Positions 25,714 through 36,190 of a stretch of 64,000 nucleotides of DNA are shown here, in pieces. Source of the stretch: Biscogniauxia marginata. Taxonomy: Eukaryota; Ascomycota; Sordariomycetes; Xylariales; Xylariaceae. Positions within the stretch are counted from its first letter, which is position 1; each line of letters starts with the position of its first letter. The notes below the pieces were generated by a model. It saw only the letters and a list, made by a program, of their open reading frames with translations. It was not told where the DNA came from and did not search any database. The stretch spans positions 62,001 to 126,000 of the forward strand of contig MU404129.1 in NCBI GenBank assembly GCA_022695795.1, written 5' to 3'. Position numbers and translations under genes: made by a program.

Positions 25714-26439
25714 TGCTTTTGCTCTTGACCAGGAATTTTAAAATGACGAGATGATCCGAGGAACGGGGCTCTAAGGAGGACCCCTTTTCCTTTACCCTTT
25801 TTTTTTTTTTTTTTTTTTTTGTTCTCTTAATTCCCTCGTTGTCAAGTCAGTTAGTTTAGTTTCCGAAGGTAGTGGTTTTGGTTTTCTGTTAATTTAGCTT
25901 GGCAGTCCTTCAAAAACATTGGTGGAGACTTGAGCCCAAGAGCCGTGATTCAAGGAACTCGAATTTTGCTATGTGGCCCACTAAAAGATACCGCAGATCG
26001 CTCGATCGAAACCAGGCAAAGCTAAGTACCTGCTATTGACTGCACTAACCTGCCTCCATTACGGAATACCAAAACCCACTGGTCCCTTTTCCAGTGTAGT
26101 TCACCAGCTTACCTTCGGGGATTGGAGCCGCTCGTGGAGAGTATGGCTCCTTAGTCTAACCTAGATTCTTCGAGAAGCGTTGCCCTCTAATAACACGTCT
26201 CTCCTGTGCATTAGCCATTCTCTGAGTGTACCACATTTCCTTGTCTTGAGGTACGGCATCGGATGGGCTAATAAATTTCGTTTTTGTCTCTGTAAGTGGG
26301 CATATGCCGGCAAGTCTAGCCCGGGCCAGCGGCTGGCATGTCTAACTACGATTCATAATTCTCGGGCCTTCCGTGATGGATACAGTCCGAGCTCATGAGA
26401 TAGTTTTCACGATCAAGTGTGTAGATCCTTAGTTCTCTT
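25714..26439. promoter_or_regulatory. LAS1 upstream region with T23 tract
   Basis: The dominant element is a run of 23 T at 25798-25820. Long dA:dT tracts upstream of fungal genes commonly exclude nucleosomes, so a promoter role for LAS1 is plausible but inferred. Nothing coding was recognised in the rest. Confidence 0.5.
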
Positions 26440-27345
26440 TCAACTCCTTCACCGGTGGGTCTCACTGATCTTCGAGTTCTATGGAGCGAGACCTCCCTTC
26501 TCGGAAATCGTGCCGTTAAGAACCTGCTTAGTTCCCACTAGGTTGGCCATGGCTGGATGAGTCGTAGGCCCGCCACACAGCGTCGAGATCTTGGCTTCTC
26601 AACTGCCATCCTTATGATCGATCTCGAACTTGTGCTGGAGCATAACGAAACCACGCTCTCCTTGATACTGTATATTCTCCTCCAATTACCGCACAAACAA
26701 TCTAGGGGGTTGCTTCGAGGCGTGATCTTCTCATCTGAAAAGATGCCAGTCCACCGTAACCCACAAAATAATTCGAGCCTACTCTGCCATGTTGAAGCTA
26801 GCCTTGGATAGATTCACAACCTCATGATCGGGTTGGCTGCTCGGCAAAGCACCTAGGATCCTCTGAATCGCTTCTTTCCACGGCACAGGCTGTTTCAAGG
26901 CATCTTCTTCCGGGTCTTCCAGGACCCCAATATCGATCAATACTCGGATGAATTTCGGGAAGCCCTGGTACCATAGAGCCCCTCTGCCTCTCCTTGTATG
27001 GCATTGAATCTTGGTTCGAATATTCAATGAAGGCATAACCGGGGTAGATGAAGTGTCAGTGTTTATGAGATCCTTGGATGCGCCACGGACGATCTAGTAT
27101 AGTCATCTTTCTAGTACCTAGGTAGCTACGTTCCGAAGAGCCAACAAGACGTCGCGCGAAGACCATGATAATCTGTATCTCAGCGGGTTGTCCGAGGCTT
27201 CAGGGGCCGTAGCCCACTGGAGTAGCATACGAAGCTTAGGATCTTGCCGGTCTTCCTTGTAATGTGTATGTAGTGTTGATACTGTGACGAAGCTAGCACC
27301 CAACATTGTCAGGATCGATGAGGTGTTTTCTTCCAGGGACGCCAT
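26440..27345 (-). pseudogene. LYS9: Decayed copy of saccharopine reductase (LYS9) gene
   Basis: Saccharopine dehydrogenase (glutamate-forming) catalyses the penultimate step of fungal lysine synthesis. This copy cannot encode it. Reading the minus strand from ATG at 27345, the first 25 or so codons match the N-terminal Rossmann start (LTMLGASFVT). They run directly into sequence equivalent to residues about 170 onward (APEASDNPL, then LSWSSRDVLLALRN), so most of the nucleotide-binding region is missing. After a TAG near 27118 the fragments continue: a FIYPGYAF segment in one frame, then YQGFPKFIRVLIDIG with PVPWKEA in another (to about 26779), then MLQHKFEIDHKDGS, a TGA, and KQVLNGTI near the C-terminus at about 26500. 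There are at least two frameshifts, several stops and internal deletions. The functional gene is presumably elsewhere; this looks like a duplicated remnant. Confidence 0.85.
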
Positions 27346-28876
27346 TACTGCTGTTGGGTTAAAATGGATATGGCAACGGAGATACTGGTTGAGGTGCCCA
27401 AGGGAAATTGTTCACGTTTGTTCTAGCCTGTAGTTGGGGTGTGACGTTGTCGAAGGGGTTTTTTTTTTTGGAAGCTCGAAAGATGGAGGGGCACGCGGGG
27501 TTCCGATCACGGAACCACAGCGTGCCGATTAACTCAGGTCGAAGGGGCATTCTATATATATCAACAAACTCATATGAGATAAGAGCTGAATATAGAATCA
27601 TGGATGAAGCATGTTGTCTTGAAATTCTAGACTTTTTTTTTTCTTTTCCTTTTTACCTGCTCTTTTCCGAGCACATTATAATTGGTCAACACTGCGGAAC
27701 GTTGTTGCATCCTTTGTGATTGGCTCTTTATAAGCAATAAGATATATGCATGATGATAAGTTAGTTGGGCATGAGGTGATCCATACCGTCCGTACGGACG
27801 TACAACATATGAAGAGCAAGTTCGTTGTCTGGTGGGAATGAGAAGAAAAAAAAAAGGTCGAAACGTGGGGCACAGAAAGGGGGATCCCGAGGCTTCCTCT
27901 GTTTGCTAGGTTTGTATCGTTGCCTCTGCTAATTACCTAGTCTCAGACTTTGCCAATGGTACGGAATGAATAGCAAAAAATGAGACTTTAGTGAGTGTGT
28001 GCTTAGCCTAAGCCGTTTTGACATTTTCAACATGTGACGCAAACATGGTGCTGGATCCTGTACATAAAGAGAAAGAGAACATGCAGGACCGGGGAGCATC
28101 AGAGAATGATAACATGGGACAGGCGGTACGGAGATACATATACTGCATATCGTTCCACATTGGGTAGGGATGTGACGTGAGGTCCACTAGGAGGTAGTGT
28201 ACAAAAATACATTGGGACTTCTTTCAGCACCCCCACACCTGCTTGGGCTGCTTAAACGGGAGGACAAATGTGGGCAGTGTGGGGCTAGCCACATGGATGG
28301 ATTGCTCGGGCCAAAGCTCGTGGACGTTCGGGCGCAGAGCCCCAAGCCCCAAAGCTGCAAATAGAACTTGAGGACGTTGGAGACCCCTGTCTAGCGCCGT
28401 AGTCAAAGCTCATACCCCTGCATACCGACCAAACCGTCCGTCTACGTATGCAGTCAGTACGTCTGTACATACATACACCAATCATCGTGATATTATATCC
28501 ATCATCCATCATATACCATCCCTTCAATTAGGGCTATATGCAGCGTCCCGAAAAATATGCCCGCATTCCAACGAGTAAGAGGCCTAGGAGATGATCTTGC
28601 TACGGGAAGTCACATTTCACATTTCTGATCTGTAAGTACTGTGGTTGACTATGTCTTGAACAAATGTTTCTGTATTTTTTTAAAGGTACTAGGGCGATGT
28701 TTCCATCATCACCTAGCGAGGTTTTTGTTCCTTTTTACGCATGTTCACCTGCAACCTGGGTGCAGGTATCTATCTAAGATACATCTGGGTAGTCCTCATG
28801 GGCTGGCAATCATTATAGTTGATTTGTGCTGGCGTAGAGAGGTCGGGCTTCCTCCGACGGGAATTAGCCACGAGCT
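27346..28876. other. Intergenic region without recognised genes
   Basis: No coding signal was recognised. There are T- and A-rich tracts at about 27461-27470, 27631-27655 and 27844-27854. A short frame at 27359-27601 (minus) lies just upstream of the LYS9 remnant but matches no part of that family that I can see. Confidence 0.45.
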
Positions 28877-30004
28877 TCATATCCAGGATTGCTCGGCCGG
28901 CGGTGACTCGGGACTGTCGTCCTTTTCTTCTTGCGCCTCTCCATCAGCATCGTCTTCGTCATCTTCATCCTCTGTAGCGGGTGGCTCCCAGGCTTCCTCC
29001 AGCTTCCATCCTTTCCCACGCCGGTAGGTTGAGTCAAGCAACTGCGATGTCGTTGTGCGGTAGTTATCAAGCTCAGGGTCCGTGTCCGCCTTGCTTGGCG
29101 GATCGTAAAGTCCCATCCCAATTAATATTTCTCCCTCTTCCTCTTCTTCTTCCTCTGGTTCTTCAAGTGGTTGATATGGTATCGATTCTTCCGGCGCGAC
29201 TTCTGGCTGAGTTTGCTGAATAGGCTGGTACTCTTCCGGCGTTGGGGGCGCCGTGCAGTTGTACCCCTGAGCCGGAATTGGGTTCCAATTAAACGACTCT
29301 TCCTGGGTGATATACGTTGGGAAAGGCTCCGTGGCTCCTGGACTTCCATTTGTGGTATAAGTGTTCGGGTTGAAGTTCGCAGTAGAGTTCCATGCATCTG
29401 CCGCCACATATTGTGGTACCGTCTGTGGTTGTGAGACTGCGAATGGTAGTGTCAATGGCGAAAAAGTTGCCGTAGGAGAGGTGTGTCCAGAATAAGCTGC
29501 CGGGGTTGGTGGCAGGTTTTGATATCCGGCATATATGTCTGTCTGCTGGTACGGCATTTGTACTGGCATGATATATTGCGAAAAGTCTGGTTGTGGCATA
29601 GGCATATGCATCTGCGGTTGTTGGAAGTGCGAGCCTGGATGCCAACTGACGGGACGACTGCTTCTCTCGACAGGTTCTTGATGGTTGGCGCAACACGACG
29701 ATGTGTCTTGCATCTGTTGAAACGCTGCTTGGTCCCAGGCCTGCTGCCGACGTCGTGCCAGGTTGCTGTCGTTGATCAAAGTCCTCCGCCGGGCCATCAT
29801 GGCTTGAGGGCTGCTGCTGGCACTACTAGGCTTCACCACACGCATGGCTGTGCCTGACGTTCGCTGTCCGTTTGAAGCGCGGGATAGGCGGCGAATCGAC
29901 TCAGCAAGTGCGAGTTGTGTTGAGAGCTCATCTAACATTGGGTCGCCCATATAGCTATGTGGGTGCATCTGCGACATATTCGTCCCCACGACTGAAGGCA
30001 TCAT
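28877..30004 (-). CDS. Uncharacterised fungal protein, Q/P-rich with conserved-looking C-terminal motif
   Basis: A single-exon frame of 375 residues with tandem ATG codons at 30004 and 30001. I cannot assign a function. The N-terminal 120 residues are basic (an RRLSRAS segment and an ARRRQQAWDQAAFQQMQ helix). Residues 120-270 are Met/Gln/Pro/Tyr-rich and probably disordered. An acidic run of glutamates at about residues 283-291 precedes a compact motif, IGMGLYDPP ... DPELDNYR ... GKGWKLEEAWEPP. I remember that block, without certainty, from other fungal hypothetical proteins. The tail is again Asp/Glu-rich. No signal peptide or membrane segment is visible. The basic and acidic blocks and low complexity would fit a nuclear or transcription-associated protein, but that is inference. 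Confidence 0.75.
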   Translation of the reverse strand: MMPSVVGTNMSQMHPHSYMGDPMLDELSTQLALAESIRRLSRASNGQRTSGTAMRVVKPSSASSSPQAMMARRRTLINDSNLARRRQQAWDQAAFQQMQDTSSCCANHQEPVERSSRPVSWHPGSHFQQPQMHMPMPQPDFSQYIMPVQMPYQQTDIYAGYQNLPPTPAAYSGHTSPTATFSPLTLPFAVSQPQTVPQYVAADAWNSTANFNPNTYTTNGSPGATEPFPTYITQEESFNWNPIPAQGYNCTAPPTPEEYQPIQQTQPEVAPEESIPYQPLEEPEEEEEEEGEILIGMGLYDPPSKADTDPELDNYRTTTSQLLDSTYRRGKGWKLEEAWEPPATEDEDDEDDADGEAQEEKDDSPESPPAEQSWI

Positions 30005-33000
30005 CTTGGGATATGTTTCTCTCAGAAGGCAGTGTGTGAGGGTGAAAAATGTGTAAGTGTGAGACTGCTGCTACTGTAGGTAATATTCAGTTGTGATATA
30101 AGTGTGAAGTGAAGAGTCTTTAGATAATGAGTGGGTGGATGGGGAAGGTATGTATAAGAATATGGGCAAAGAAGAGATCCCAGACTACTCAGTCCAAGAA
30201 TGTAGCATGCTGAGATAGCAAGGGCTCGTTCATGAAGGGTAAATCAAACTAATAAACATGGGCAAAGATGCTATTGTAGATTGGCATATGGATGATTATA
30301 TTGGGGCGGCGGTAGGGCCGAGAAACAATAACTTATTAGAGACATTGTCCGGTTTGGCATGTGTATGCAAGTAAATGTGTGCGTGTGCGTGCGTGCGCAT
30401 GTCTGCTTCACCTGTATGACGGTTTGCCTGAGACCTTTTTTTTCCTGCGTCATATGGTTCCGGCAGGGATCTGACGAGCCTAAGAAAGGGACTTTCATTG
30501 TGCTGATGGCCGGGGACGGGCGGATTTGGTGATGGGTAGCGTTGGTGTAGTGGGCTAGTCTAGGTTGCAGAGTCTTTGACTTTGACTTATGGCCATCTAC
30601 AAGGTATAGTCTAATTAGGTGGGCGGTCAAAGGAACGAGGTTTCGAACGATGTCGATAGGACAAAGCCACTAACCAGGCGCTGAAGCGGCAATCCTTGGC
30701 CCCCATCGTCTTGCCTTTTCCGTACTCAGCGGCGTGGTCGACCGGGTGGGTAGAGGCGGACAGCAACCCGCGCAAACTCCATCGACAGGAGGGTGCTTGG
30801 GCAAAAGCAAATGATGTGTGCTTATCCTGGTGCTGGCCAACAGGGCCTGCCTGACGATTGTTCATTCGCCGGTGATACTAGTTTAAGGGGGTGTAAGACG
30901 CAAGGCCAGGGGTGGCTTGGTAATTTTTCTTAATAGTAGGTCATAGATTGATTCTCTTTATTATGTACCGGACCTTGCCAAAAATACCTACGCAGTTAAG
31001 TCAATGGACCGTTCCGGTAAACCAAGAGATGCTTTCGAACCCGAGGCGGTTCCATCGGTAAGGTAACCCTGGATGGCGTCCATCTGACTGGCTCGATAAC
31101 ACGCAGCTAGCCCCTGCAAAGGGAAGAGATGGAGATGGGGGGGCGCCCTACGTACTGCCGACAAAGGGGGGGAGAAGGAGTATACAGGACAATTATCAGT
31201 AGGGTGAGAGGGTGTTAGTCCAACCCGAGGGTGTGATGGGAATGAGCAGCTGCCCTCTGCACCCGAGCCGGTAGTAGACCATGGAACACGAAGCAGCCAC
31301 GCTACTAAGGCGTAGTCATAGGCCTGCCGCGCAGGGAAGCACTTGTTTGAGAAGGGAATGTGAGAATAGGGGGGTGAGATTCCTTGGGCTGTGTGGGGAG
31401 TGTGTGGAGGCAAACCAACCACGCTCCTCCATCAATCTGGCTTCCCTGCCCGTAAATCCACAACCATTGTGCATACCTTTTTTCTTTGGCGTACGGGAGG
31501 AGAGTTATGCGCCATTCCATGGATATGTACATAGGGGAACTCGATGTATCGGTTTAGCCCATGCCAAATTGCTCTAACATCCCCGCAAGCGATTCCCTTT
31601 TCCGATACCCGCTTTAGTGTAGAAATCCCTTCTTTTTTTTTTCTCTTCGCTTTCTCTAGCCTACTTGCTTTCGACGGGTCGGAACTTACACGCTCTTTCG
31701 TACAAGTGTGCACGCAATACCACCGACAACTTAGCTTGGTGAAAAAAGAGGTGCTAGTGAAGCATGCGTCATGCGTTGATATTTTGATTATTCCAAAGCA
31801 GCTGGAATACTACATATCAAGCCGAGCGACGTTTACACCCGAAAGGGGAAAATGAAAGAAACAAAGTAAGAGTTTGGTCCCAAACACTGCAGTTATCCAT
31901 ATGCACACACATACCTCTACCTACCTGCTCGTGATGATTGTCTTTCCTGTAATCGGTGGTTTTTGAAACCAACTAATAAGGATCGGATAGTTCGTTTATC
32001 TCGGGAGATATGATTGGGTCTTTATTCCAAAGCCAACTTTGTGGACACTCTGACACTAGACACCGGGCAGGGTTAAATAAGAGATCAGAATTGTTGCCGG
32101 AGAAGTCCCAAGCTGTAGGTATGTACTTATGTGTGTAGGTAGTTTAATAGCACTAACACCGCCTAGGCATGTACATGCTAAAGTAGTGTGTATGTACCTA
32201 GGGTACCCGGGGAGGTAGACCCTGCGAATGGGACGGGCCCAATGGCGGGCTACCGATTCCATTACCAATATTAAGCGCCTCATTAAAGTCTCTCGTAGGG
32301 TACCTAAGGGGGTACTTATGTCGATACCCCCTGGGGCTGGTACTACCGACTCGCTGTTTTACCCACATGCTTTTGGCGCTCGAATGGTGGCACCGCTTTT
32401 ACGGCATATACTCCGCTCTAAGCCTTGATTTTCTTCTCTTCATCTTTTAATTCCAATTTCGACACCGTCTCGACCGTCGAACGGCTGGACGGTTAATATA
32501 AGTGACATCCACCATCTCAATCTCCATATCACCACAACTCGGCTATCGAGTTTCATTGAACACCTAATACCTACTCCTGACGAATGACTTGTCGCAATTT
32601 CTCGCCCTTGCTAACGCTCACTAGCCGTATCACATTCACATTTACATTATTTATCAAGTTTCTTCCGGACCGTCACAACAGCTAACCTAGCCACATTCCG
32701 AATTTCTCATACATGTACAATACAATACCATACAATACAATATAATACATGCTCTGACTTATTATTAGAAGAACATTCAAAGGGTCTCTCTCACGGCTCG
32801 GCTAAGAAGTATGTCGCAGCGTAGCGTAGGCTTTATTCCTACGCAACGTCCATAAGCGACCGCTGATCGGATGGAATTCTCTCAAAATAAAGGGAGGCCA
32901 CCGACATTCCTCTCTGGTCATCCATCCTCACAAGTGGCAATTCGCCGAACACGCGTCGCCTAGTTTCCGCTAGGCAGGTATCATACATGGGGAACCCGCA

Positions 33001-35269
33001 TGCAACGAGTCGTAGTCGCTTGCTGCAACTGGTTGGTGTCGTTCCGGCGGCTGGTACGAAATACAGAATCGGTCAATCATAAATTACAACACGTCAACCT
33101 TGACCACAAATAGTGCTCCCCCTTGGCGGGTGTTGGGTTCCAGGTGCTGCTAAGAGAGCTTGTCAAACTGCGGTGCTAGGGCCCCCTAAAAGGCTGTAAG
33201 GTAAGGATCTGTTCCCATGGATACTGAGCCACCGATCTGCAATATTTCGCCGTCATGCCCGCTTCGCCGGGCATGGATGGATATATGTGCACACAGAATG
33301 AAACCCTTCGTGCGGCTTGCCTTAAGCCGTTTGAGTTGGCCAAGGCAGTGAGGCCCTGCAAGGCTCACCCTCACCCAGAGCGCGTGGGAAAAGGACCCCG
33401 GTCTCGAGAAGCAAGCTTCCCCGACTATGTACTCTAAGGAAAAAAGTGCGAGGGCTTTCTCCGTCGGCGACGCACCCACGGAGACTCCTCGGCTCGTTGT
33501 AACACTTGCTCCTCTCGACCGTCTCGTCGTCACCCAAGCATCGTGCATCGTGCTGATATCACTCTGGATATTACTTTCCCGTGGGTTATGCAGCGCCGCT
33601 TAACCACTGCGTCGCACAAGTCCGAGAGATTTGATGATCTTTATTGAGCCGTCGCTTTCTCATTCCCCCATTCCTTGATTACTAGCTCTGATGTATCCAA
33701 GCCCGTTTGCTTCGCCCATATCTGACACGGCCTGCGTGGGGCCCATCCCTCGTCCCGCGATGCCTCCATGAGTGCATAGGGTATGGCATATGGAAAGAGC
33801 ATCGTTGGATTGAGGTGCACGGATGACTCCCCATGCAAGCATGCTGCGAGTCAGAGATCACGACTCTACGCAGTAACCATGTTAAGACGTGTCCATACTT
33901 CACCCAAGTTCTAACCCCACCCTCCCCATTAACGTTCATCGCGCCAGTCATTCGTTTTCGTCAAGCCACTCCTCCTGCTTAGTGGTTTACCTGCAGGCGG
34001 CTGTTTCGTGGCCGGGTCGAAGGGATCGCCTAAGTTGCATCGAGCTGCGTGTGGTAGGTACAAGGCGATGTACAAGTGCCAAAAGAGCCTCGGTGAAACC
34101 GGGGCCTAAAGTGGCCTTATGCATGTTTGGTCACTGGTAGACGGTGGAACAGATATTATCCAAGTTTCGAGGTGACAGGGCTGCCAGATTATACACGACT
34201 ACTACCTATAGCGTCTCTAGAGCACAACGTCTGATGAGAGAGGCTGTCTATCCGGTAGGTATCTGTCTCAACTTCTCCTAGAACACGTACCCAAGCTTAT
34301 GCACCAAGACCATCCTCTCGCATTCGACCCCACACTCCCGTTCCCTTGTGAAGACCGTCCCACTATAGGACGGCGGACTTTTGTGTCGTTTCTTTTCTGT
34401 TTGACGCCCAACCAAGTTCCTCACGAGACGACCATGGTTATCCGGTCAGCCATCAGGGTCTGATAACAGACAGCGAACTCCACTTCCAGTGCGAACGCGG
34501 TTTTGTGCTACGTGGACCGGTCTTTGCTAGCTCGGAGATGATCTATGCAATCCTAAAATTTCCAGCCTAGTCCTAACTCTTCCATCTCACAATATACACA
34601 CATGTGTACTCGACCGGGGGGTCGATGCTACTCTACGTATGAGTAGGTAGTAGAATTCTCTCTATTTCTGTGGCGTTGTGGCCAAGCCTGGCCGTGCCTC
34701 CACTTCTAAGCACAAGTGCAATTCCTAACCCGCCCACCACCGTCGTCATCCTTATGCTCTCGATGAGTGCAAGAACCTGTGATCACCATCTAAAAGTTTA
34801 GTACTCGAGGAAGGCCTTGCTTACATGGCTATTACGCCACCAGTATCCGGGCTGCGGCTTACTAGGTTAGCTTCCGGTTCAGCATCAACTTGCCTTGAAG
34901 AGCGAGCAGACAAGGGCAAAAGTATGCAAGCCCTCCCGATTAGCTCCTTCGATGGTACATTCGTACAACGCAGCCATGAAATCTACCGCAAATCCTTTCC
35001 AGGTGTGGAGCGGCGCTGGGTGAGGTTTTCCATAAATCCACGCCAGGGAAATGCTCTGGAAGATTTCCATTTCTTTTTAAAACTCAATCTGGGCCCTGGT
35101 TCGTCATCTGGATCTCACAGGGTTCTGAGATCCCTGCCGTTGGTCTCACTGTGGGGGGTTCGGACAAGACGGCCTGCAGCGCAAGGCAAGGCAGGTCTCT
35201 CTCCAGATCAGACCAGGGCTAGCAAATTTTGGCGATGGTGTATACTGTGGTATAACCTACTATGTAGTA
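30005..35269. other. 5.3 kb spacer without recognised genes
   Basis: Open frames here (for example 30988-31422 minus and 34825-35280 plus) match no family and lack supporting splice structure. A GT/GC-rich simple repeat lies at about 30360-30405, and a short tract of AC/AT pentamers lies around 32718-32745. The right side of the spacer should contain the 3' end of the unidentified gene that follows. Confidence 0.5.
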
Positions 35270-36190
35270 CTATGGAATAAGTAGCAATGAGCCGACAAGT
35301 ACTAGAGTAAGGTTCGGATACCCTGGCCGTGTGTTACACCCATTTACGGGTTGGTTTACGTAGTATATATATATATATTTAATCGCCGTCTGGTCATGAT
35401 AATTATGTAGGTAACGAATGATGATTAAGTTTGGCACGGGGTGTGTAGAGTAGGTTACCAGAGCACCTAGAGTTAGACTAGAGCAATCTGCAGGACGAAG
35501 CAATCTCGAGTTGAAAACCCCACGTACCACCAGCCCAGGTATCTGAGCAAGGAACGTTTTGAAACGGTCCCAATTATTTTGGTAAGAGAGATTATCAATC
35601 CTCCGACTACTAGCATCGTAGGTTACCGAAATCAGAGAATAGGCAAAAGGGTTGAGGGAAGAAGGAAGGGCTCCGTTGTCCGGGGCTCTTGTCTCATTTG
35701 CGTCGGGATCGTGAACTCTGTCAAGACTCTGCCAATAACCTTGCAGGAGGCTGAAGTTGTCCATGGTCTGTCGCAGCCGCCCATCACTATCGATCAGACG
35801 ACCTTAGGTAGTGTAAAGACTATCAAGGATGACGGAGACCCCTGAACTTACGTGTTGTCTTTTTCGTTCTAAGCCACGGCTGATGTTCCGTACGTAGCCA
35901 ATCATGTCCATTTCTTGCGCAGTAACATTGGGATCTGAACCAGACACCTCGGGAGACTGGTCGCTGGTGCCCATAGCGCTCATGAACTTCGGATCGAAAT
36001 AGGTACGTTTGCCGCGTTTCCAACCCTATAGCCACACAATTCACAATCACGCTTGTGTGCGCTGCACTACAGCCTGATTGATGACACGACTCTACTACCG
36101 TGTTGAGACCTACCTGCTATGCAGGATGTCCACGGAAAGGATCGGCTCTTGTGTGCTCCTCGTCCTTCGTCAGCAGATTGCCTAAACTGA
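35270..36190 (-). pseudogene. Unidentified gene, probably disrupted
   Basis: I do not recognise the family. On the minus strand an exon at 36025-35852 (58 codons; begins GWKRGKRTYFDP, then a Ser/Asp-rich stretch and EMDMIGYVRNISRGLERKRQ) ends at a GTAAGT donor. It joins in phase to 35767-35270 through a CGACAG acceptor. The second exon reads MDNFSLLQGYWQSLDRVHDPD, a Pro/Ser/Asn region, then NNWDRFKTFLAQIPG and VVRGVFNSRLLRP; after about 35450 it drifts into low-complexity sequence, so a further intron or the true end may lie there. An upstream exon candidate (about 36190-36114, acidic, ending at a GTAGGT donor) would be in phase with GWKRG but contains TAG at 36119-36117. The protein-like composition across two spliced exons argues for a real or recently lost gene. 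Confidence 0.5.

Noticed and set aside
34825..35280. 151-codon plus-strand frame as a gene
   Set aside because: No family resemblance and no spliced partners; it overlaps the 3' end of the better-supported minus-strand gene.
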